The notes under the pieces: generated by a model
Told to the model about the DNA's origin: nothing
What the model saw: only the letters and a program-made list of their open reading frames with translations
Databases searched by the model: none
Shown here: piece after piece, positions 7,466 through 12,120 of the stretch
Layout: every line of letters begins with the position of its first letter
Numbering within the stretch: the first letter of the stretch is position 1
Translations under genes and position numbers: made by a program
NCBI GenBank assembly: GCA_002400085.1
Contig: DHEX01000023.1
Span: 1 to 12,120 of the forward strand
Reading direction: 5' to 3'
From: Clostridiaceae bacterium UBA4839
GTDB lineage: Bacteria > Bacillota > Clostridia > Clostridiales > Caloramatoraceae
Length of the DNA: 12,120 nucleotides

Positions 7466-8287
7466 TTAACTTACCTCAAGTTTTCTAAATCTATCATAAA
7501 TAGCATATAAAAATACAGCTGAAACAAAAGCCATAAACATATAAATAATATTTTTATGTTCAATATTTACTCCAAATATATTATAAGTTCTTAATCTGTT
7601 AAATAAATTTCTCACCCTCATGAAATCAGTATAAAATAAGTTTTTCATAATCCATGTTATATCTAATTTTTTAATAGAGCTTAATGGAATATCATGTATA
7701 AAATAGGGGATAATAAAAACCAGGCTTCCTGTAAAAAGGACACTTAAAATAGATTTGTTTATTACAGAAAGAAATAGTATAAAAATTGCAAAGGCAATAC
7801 TTGCCAAAGTACTTATAAAATATTCTATTATATAGTACTGAAGGCATGTAAAATTGTAGGGTGATGATTTATAAGATATAAGCTTTTGTATGGGGTACAT
7901 ATAGCCATCAATGCCTGCATATTTGCAGTTTATAATAAAGTTAAAAACATAAAAAAATGTATTTAAAATCACTATAAAAATAATACTTGATATTATTTTA
8001 CAGGTAACAATATTTTTTCTGCCATTTTTAGTACACAATATTATTGAATCTGTATGCATATTATATTCACCTGTGAAAACATTTGAGAGCATTAAAATTA
8101 TAAGAGCACCAATAAAAACGCTTCCTGCTTTGTAGGGAAAACTTATCATTCTTTCAAAGGATATGGTTTTGTTGTTCATATAATAGGAATTTGTTGTATA
8201 AGCATAGGCAGCAGTAAAAATTAGTACAACAGGGTATAAAACTATGTTTGAAAACAATTTATATAATTCATCTTTTATAATTTCCAT
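7466..8287 (-). CDS. ABC-2-type transporter permease (second, short paralogue)
   Basis: This 273-residue membrane protein has about six hydrophobic segments (roughly 15-33, 53-71, 96-119, 149-175, 179-197, 245-265). It opens with EIIKDELYKLFS and has a cytoplasmic-loop motif GEYNMHTDSIILCTKNGR (73-90). Both match the preceding permease (ELLKDELYKIFS and EEYNSKMDNIILSSRHGK), so the two are paralogues that probably pair as the membrane half of one exporter. It lacks the large external insert of its partner. Its ATG follows the partner's stop directly (TAAATG), with CAGGTGAG as ribosome binding site inside the upstream gene, so translation is probably coupled. It is the last gene of the sigma/ABC operon. 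Substrate unknown. Confidence 0.8.
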   Translation of the reverse strand: MEIIKDELYKLFSNIVLYPVVLIFTAAYAYTTNSYYMNNKTISFERMISFPYKAGSVFIGALIILMLSNVFTGEYNMHTDSIILCTKNGRKNIVTCKIISSIIFIVILNTFFYVFNFIINCKYAGIDGYMYPIQKLISYKSSPYNFTCLQYYIIEYFISTLASIAFAIFILFLSVINKSILSVLFTGSLVFIIPYFIHDIPLSSIKKLDITWIMKNLFYTDFMRVRNLFNRLRTYNIFGVNIEHKNIIYMFMAFVSAVFLYAIYDRFRKLEVS

Positions 8288-9406
8288 TTAACTCACCTGA
8301 TGCCTTATAGATAAAAAGTAAATAAGTGAAATTGACACAGCATATAGTACGGGTATAAAAATCAATAAAAAATTATGATAAAGCATTGGATTTCCTAAAA
8401 AGTTTATTATATCAATGCCTTGTCCAAATCCATCAAGCCTAATTAAATCAGTATAGGTAACAGCGAATATCTTTCTTACTGGAAAATTAAAAGTGTCGCT
8501 GACATAGGGAACTAAAAATACCATTCCTGATATAAACGCAGGTACTAAATAGTTTTTACATAAACTTGACATAATGAGGACAAACAGCCCAAAGGCAAAG
8601 GAGCCAAGAAGAATAAAAATTCTTTGTATAAGGTAAAATTTTATTACTGGCATATCAAATGGAGTACAATCATATAAACGCTGTAAATTTTTTAAGGGGA
8701 CATTGTATCCCTTAAATCCGTATAAAGTTCCATAAGTTATTAATTCGAAAAGTGAAAAAATAAGTACAACAAAAATACAATATATTAATACTGCTGTAAT
8801 TTTAGATAGAATAAGCTTACCCTTTCCATGCCTGCTGCTTAAAATTATGTTGTCCATTTTTGAATTATATTCTTCACTGAAAACAGGGGATACGCCAAGT
8901 ATTATAAGGATTCCTATAAATAAAAAAACAATATAACTATTTGATTCTAAAATTTCATCCCATCCTGCAGTATAATAAATAGAATCTTTATACCCTGTCT
9001 TTTTAAGGGTTTCATACTCTAATTTTTCTACTTTATATTTATAAGAATTTGGTTCAAGCTTACTTAAACTTTCTTCTGATTTCGAAATCCAGTTAGAATA
9101 ATTTTCTTTGTGGTTTTCTATATTCAAGACCTCAATGTGATATAGGCTTTTTCCAAAAAACTCCTCTCTATTCTCTCTAAAATCCATATTTTCTATATCT
9201 TTTCCAAACTTTTTTGCTCTTTCAATTTTTTCACTATCAATTTTTCCTTCATAGCCTTCGAAATATTTATTATAAGCTCCTTTTACAATATGCAAATCTC
9301 CAACTTCATGCATCGTAAAAAGGCTGTATATTATTAAAATAATTATAGCAGCATAAATTAATTTTTTAGAAAATATCTTATACAGCTCGTCCTTTAAAAG
9401 TTCCAT
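8288..9406 (-). CDS. ABC-2-type transporter permease with a large extracytoplasmic insert
   Basis: This 372-residue membrane protein has one N-terminal helix (about 15-33), then a hydrophilic, charged, largely helical stretch of about 120 residues (35-155) that probably faces outward. Further helices lie at roughly 157-176, 201-227, 254-281, 284-301 and 342-366. The loop after the second helix contains EEYNSKMDNIILSSRHGK (178-195), which is aligned in the downstream paralogue and is typical of ABC-2 permeases that contact the ATPase. The ATG at 9406 follows TAGGAAGTG, where the TAG is the stop of the ATPase gene 11 nt upstream. The insert is absent from the partner permease and is the most likely place for substrate or partner recognition (inference). 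Substrate unknown. Confidence 0.82.
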   Translation of the reverse strand: MELLKDELYKIFSKKLIYAAIIILIIYSLFTMHEVGDLHIVKGAYNKYFEGYEGKIDSEKIERAKKFGKDIENMDFRENREEFFGKSLYHIEVLNIENHKENYSNWISKSEESLSKLEPNSYKYKVEKLEYETLKKTGYKDSIYYTAGWDEILESNSYIVFLFIGILIILGVSPVFSEEYNSKMDNIILSSRHGKGKLILSKITAVLIYCIFVVLIFSLFELITYGTLYGFKGYNVPLKNLQRLYDCTPFDMPVIKFYLIQRIFILLGSFAFGLFVLIMSSLCKNYLVPAFISGMVFLVPYVSDTFNFPVRKIFAVTYTDLIRLDGFGQGIDIINFLGNPMLYHNFLLIFIPVLYAVSISLIYFLSIRHQVS

Positions 9407-9417
9407 AATATCACTTC

Positions 9418-10287
9418 CTATTCAGATAATTCATCGAAATAATATAGAAAAACATCTTCCATCGTAGGAATTTCAGCTTCTGCACTATCATCAGGCCTAT
9501 TTTCAGAAATTATTCTTGTTTCAATCTTATTGCCATTTCTAAATATATTACCTACAGTAAATCTTTCTTCAATAGTTTTTAAGCCATTTTCATCAGTAAG
9601 CACTTTCCAAACCTTTCCCTTAATCTCATTGGTTAAGCTTTCACTGCTTCCTGTTTTTAAAATTTCACCTTTTTTTATAAGTACAATTTCTTTTGAAATA
9701 TATTCAATATCAGAGACAATATGTGTGGATAAAATGACTATTTTATCCTTAGAAATTTCCGAAAGTAAATTTCTAAATCGAACCCTTTCCTTTGGATCAA
9801 GTCCTGCAGTAGGTTCGTCCATTATAAGTATTTTGGGGTCATTTAACAGTGCTTGAGCTATTCCAAGCCTCCTTTTCATTCCGCCAGAAAAGGTCCCTGT
9901 TTTTACATTGCTGTATTCTTTTAAATTTGTAATTTCAAGAAGCTCTTCAATTCGTTTTTGGGATTCAGTTTTACTAAGCCCTTTAAGTGCAGCAATGTAC
10001 ATTAAAAATCTGTGAGCAGTAAAGTTTTTATAAACTCCAAAATCCTGAGGAAGATATCCAATTAAATTCCTATACCTATAGTCCATGTCTTTAATATCTT
10101 CTCCATTAAGCATTACTGAGCCATCTGTAGGATTTAAAACATCAGCAAGAATCCTAATAATGGTTGTCTTTCCTGCACCGTTTGGACCTAAAAGGCCATA
10201 TACCCCTTCTGTAAATTCATAGGAAAAATTTTTAACAGCACAAAACTTACCATATTTTTTTGTAACATTTCTTATTTCAAGCTTCAT
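9418..10287 (-). CDS. ABC transporter ATP-binding protein (BcrA/NatA-like exporter ATPase)
   Basis: This 289-residue cytoplasmic ATPase has every nucleotide-binding motif: Walker A GPNGAGKT (34-41), Q-loop glutamine 81 in YLPQDFG, signature FSGGM (133-137, in place of LSGGQ), Walker B ILIMDEP (153-159) with catalytic Glu158, and switch His189 in LSTH. The C-terminal tail ends PTMEDVFLYYFDE, as in ATPases that drive ABC-2 exporters of antibiotics, peptides or ions. The ATG is directly preceded by the TAA of the upstream gene (TAAATG), with AAAAGGAAGTG as ribosome binding site within that gene. It would power the two permeases encoded downstream. The export direction is inferred from family; the substrate is unknown. 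Confidence 0.93.
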   Translation of the reverse strand: MKLEIRNVTKKYGKFCAVKNFSYEFTEGVYGLLGPNGAGKTTIIRILADVLNPTDGSVMLNGEDIKDMDYRYRNLIGYLPQDFGVYKNFTAHRFLMYIAALKGLSKTESQKRIEELLEITNLKEYSNVKTGTFSGGMKRRLGIAQALLNDPKILIMDEPTAGLDPKERVRFRNLLSEISKDKIVILSTHIVSDIEYISKEIVLIKKGEILKTGSSESLTNEIKGKVWKVLTDENGLKTIEERFTVGNIFRNGNKIETRIISENRPDDSAEAEIPTMEDVFLYYFDELSE

Positions 10288-11103
10288 TTAATTCACTTCC
10301 TTTTCTAAGACATTGGTTTTTAAAAACTTTTTAGTATTAAATATTAAAAGAAGTACTCCTGAGATTAAAATTAAAAGATACTGAAAAAAGTCTATTGAAA
10401 AAAATCTATTAATATACTTAGGGGACATACTTATTGAGAAGGATATGGCTATCCATATAAAAATACAGGCCATGCATGAATAATATCCTCTGGTTTTTGA
10501 ACATATATAAAGGGATACTGCAGATACAAATGTAAATGGAGTAAGACATACCATTGTAACTTTTAATATATCCACATTTTCATTTATATTTATTAACATT
10601 ATTGACAGCAGTGTGTTAAGAATAATGTTATAAATACCTGCTAAAGTTAGCTTTGAAAATACCATTTCTCTGTTTGATATCCTGCAGGACATTTCAAGCT
10701 CTAAAACTCCTTCTTCTCTTCCCTTTATAACTTCTAATATACCTAAAACAAATGGAAGAGGTGAGATGAGCATAATGGTTATATAGGGATTTACTCCATT
10801 ACTATAAACTATATAAAATCCAAAAATGTAAAGACATAAGGTGAAAATCCAATAGGCATGGCTTATAGAATACAAGCTTATATTCCATCTTTCAATAAAA
10901 TACTTAAAATTCTTATATAATTTTTCGTACCATTTTGTTTTCTGAGGAATATATTCACTTAAGCTATTTATTACCCTTTCAATCTCACATTCATCTGGCA
11001 TATTAACTGTATATTTAGAAAAGAGATCTGAAAGGTAATCAGTGGTCATTCCCTCAGGCAGATCCATTTCCTCTATATCAAATTTCTTTTCTTCTTTTAT
11101 CAA
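10288..11103 (-). CDS. Six-helix membrane protein with cytoplasmic N-terminal domain; candidate anti-sigma/ABC-2-like protein
   Basis: I do not recognise this protein as a named family. With the TTG start at 11103 it has 271 residues. About 80 charged, helical N-terminal residues are followed by six hydrophobic segments. The motif REEGVLELEMSCRISNREMVFSK in the loop after the second helix recalls ABC-2 permeases. Its place directly after the sigma gene, with overlapping reading frames, suggests an anti-sigma or sensor that holds the sigma factor at the membrane through the N-terminal domain (inference). It has no HxxxCxxC zinc anti-sigma motif. A GTG at 11112 would add three residues, but the GGGGG at 11116-11112 abuts that codon. 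The same run is 8 nt from the TTG, which is ideal spacing, so I prefer TTG. The gene overlaps the sigma gene by about 26 nt. Confidence 0.65.
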   Translation of the reverse strand: MIKEEKKFDIEEMDLPEGMTTDYLSDLFSKYTVNMPDECEIERVINSLSEYIPQKTKWYEKLYKNFKYFIERWNISLYSISHAYWIFTLCLYIFGFYIVYSNGVNPYITIMLISPLPFVLGILEVIKGREEGVLELEMSCRISNREMVFSKLTLAGIYNIILNTLLSIMLININENVDILKVTMVCLTPFTFVSAVSLYICSKTRGYYSCMACIFIWIAISFSISMSPKYINRFFSIDFFQYLLILISGVLLLIFNTKKFLKTNVLEKEVN

Positions 11104-11647
11104 GTTTTTCACCCCCTTCTATTTCTTTCCTTACCTTTTCAAGGCCTTGATATATTCTTGATTTTACCGTAGATTCATTAGCATTTGTTATATCCGCTAT
11201 CTCTGAGATTTTCATATCATAATAAAACTTTAGTAATATTGCTTCCCTTTGAAAATCGGGAAGGTTTAAAATTGCCTTTTTTACCTTTTGCCTATCTTCC
11301 TTATATTCAAAAAAATCAGAGACATTTTCACCAGATATTTTTTCATCATCAAATTCTTCAAAGTTTTTTCCAACGTTTTTATAATAGTTGCTTTTATAAT
11401 AATCTTTACATGTGTTTACAGCTATTTTCAAAATATAGCTTTTAAATTTTCCATCAGATATTTTGAATGTCCTTATTGCTTTAATCATTTTAATAAAAGT
11501 TTCCTGGGTTAAATCATAGGATAGATGATAATTCCCTGAATATCTGTATATGTAGGAAAATACAATGTTATAATATTTTTTGACAAGTAATTCCATGGCA
11601 CTTTTACTGCCTGATAAAATTTCTCTTATAAGCGCCTCATCTTCCAT
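11078..11647 (-). CDS. ECF-like RNA polymerase sigma factor (sigma-70 family)
   Basis: This 189-residue two-domain sigma factor has region 2 at about residues 10-78 (DLTQETFIKMIKAIRTF, then FKSYILKIAVNTCKDYYK) and region 4 at about 115-170 (LNLPDFQREAILLKFYYDMK, then an HTH around EIADITNANESTVKSRIYQG). There is no region 1 or 3, as in extracytoplasmic-function sigma factors. It would direct RNA polymerase to a small regulon, probably including its own operon. The ATG at 11647 is chosen over an ATG 21 nt upstream because AAGGTG at 11661-11656 lies 8 nt before it, while nothing like a ribosome binding site precedes the upstream ATG. It is the first gene of the five-gene operon and overlaps the next gene. 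Confidence 0.88.
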   Translation of the reverse strand: MEDEALIREILSGSKSAMELLVKKYYNIVFSYIYRYSGNYHLSYDLTQETFIKMIKAIRTFKISDGKFKSYILKIAVNTCKDYYKSNYYKNVGKNFEEFDDEKISGENVSDFFEYKEDRQKVKKAILNLPDFQREAILLKFYYDMKISEIADITNANESTVKSRIYQGLEKVRKEIEGGEKLDKRRKEI

Positions 11648-11669
11648 ATATTTATCACCTTCTTTCATT

Positions 11670-11700
11670 ATTATAACGATAAAAAAAGAGAAAAGTTTTA
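11670..11700 (-). promoter_or_regulatory. Candidate ECF-type autoregulated promoter of the sigma/ABC operon
   Basis: On the minus strand TAAAAC (11700-11695) and CGTTAT (11678-11673) are separated by 16 bp. This resembles the AAC-type -35 and CGT-type -10 of many Firmicute ECF sigma promoters. TATAAT (11675-11670) overlaps the -10, but no housekeeping -35 is apparent 17 bp upstream (AAACTT), so housekeeping use is less likely. The site is 23 bp upstream of the chosen sigma start, leaving a short 5' UTR. Confidence 0.5.
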
Positions 11701-11865
11701 AAATACTTATTTTTGAGGATCTAAGCTTATAGTTGATTTTAATGAATTTGATAATAAATTAATGAATTTATAGTAAGAGCAATTATAGGGAGATGTGGTT
11801 AAAGTATGTTAAAATAAAGATGTGGAATAAAATGGTTGCGACAAGATTAATTCATGTTTTAAAAA
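11701..11865. other. AT-rich non-coding spacer
   Basis: No ORF, RNA gene or clear terminator is visible. The direct repeat TTAATGAATTT occurs at 11739-11749 and 11759-11769. Nothing else stands out. Confidence 0.5.
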
Positions 11866-12076
11866 GGGGCTGTTGCACTAAGAAATTTATATACAATTTT
11901 CAATTTGCAATTTAAAATCATTAATGAATAAATTACAGCGGAGATAAGGAAAATATATGGAATGAACATAGAGCTTCTTTGTGAACGGTAAAGTGAATGG
12001 AATATATTTTTCTTATCGCAGCGGTGAATTAAATCTAAATTACGAATAAAGCATTTATTCTTAGTGCAACAGCCCC
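11866..12076. mobile_element. MITE-like element with perfect 19-bp terminal inverted repeats
   Basis: This 211-bp non-coding element has perfect terminal inverted repeats, GGGGCTGTTGCACTAAGAA at 11866-11884 and its reverse complement at 12058-12076. A second inverted pair lies inside: GATAAGGAAAATATAT (11943-11958) and its partner at 12002-12017, with one mismatch in 16. The whole element could therefore fold into a long imperfect hairpin. It has no transposase and would depend on a related element elsewhere. No target-site duplication is evident (AAAAA to the left, GTCTA to the right). Its end and an internal 11-mer recur in the repeat near 4286-4318. The GGGGCTGTTGCA end recalls some Firmicute insertion sequences (possibly IS1182-type), but I cannot assign the family. 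I see nothing in the last 44 bases of the window. Confidence 0.75.
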
Positions 12077-12120
12077 GTCTATAATCACTTTCTTATTTTT
12101 TTTGCTCTAGGATAATATTT

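Noticed and set aside
11185..11512. Plus-strand open frames opposite the sigma gene
   Set aside because: They are antisense to clear sigma region 2 and region 4 coding sequence and have no family resemblance.

Overview
The window is AT-rich. It has strong AGGAGG-type ribosome binding sites, TTG starts, a T-box leader and tightly packed genes, which points to a low-GC Gram-positive bacterium, most likely a Clostridium-like Firmicute. This is inferred from sequence style and gene families; no species is assigned.

The left third (about 1-4160, plus strand) is a compact D-glycerate utilisation module. It holds a CdaR-type sugar-diacid/glycerate regulator, a GarK/GlxK-family glycerate kinase and a GntP-family permease. 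The two intergenic gaps upstream of the regulator and the kinase carry short palindromes that could be operators. The module would import glycerate (or a related hydroxy acid) and phosphorylate it into lower glycolysis under CdaR control.

The centre (4160-7170) has a convergent junction with a repeat-like palindromic element and a probable bidirectional terminator. Next comes leuS (leucyl-tRNA synthetase) on the minus strand, preceded by a full T-box leader with a CUC (Leu) specifier and a good sigma-A-type promoter. Between leuS and the next operon, 7200-7465 is non-coding but highly structured: a 19-bp perfect inverted repeat with a third imperfect copy of its arm, then a pair of related palindromes flanking a larger imperfect hairpin.

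The right part (7466-11647, minus strand) is a five-gene operon. In transcription order it encodes an ECF-like sigma factor, a six-helix membrane protein with a cytoplasmic N-terminal domain (candidate anti-sigma or sensor), an ABC ATPase, and two paralogous ABC-2-type permeases. The genes overlap or abut (TAAATG junctions twice), so they are probably translationally coupled. An ECF-like promoter (TAAAAC-N16-CGTTAT) lies just upstream of the sigma gene and suggests autoregulation. The transported substrate cannot be told from sequence.

The right edge (11866-12076) carries a 211-bp non-coding element with perfect 19-bp terminal inverted repeats. It is a MITE-like element and shares its GCAACAGCCCC end and an internal motif with the repeat near 4300. 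The most novel-looking material is the sigma/membrane-protein/ABC operon and the four structured intergenic repeats.
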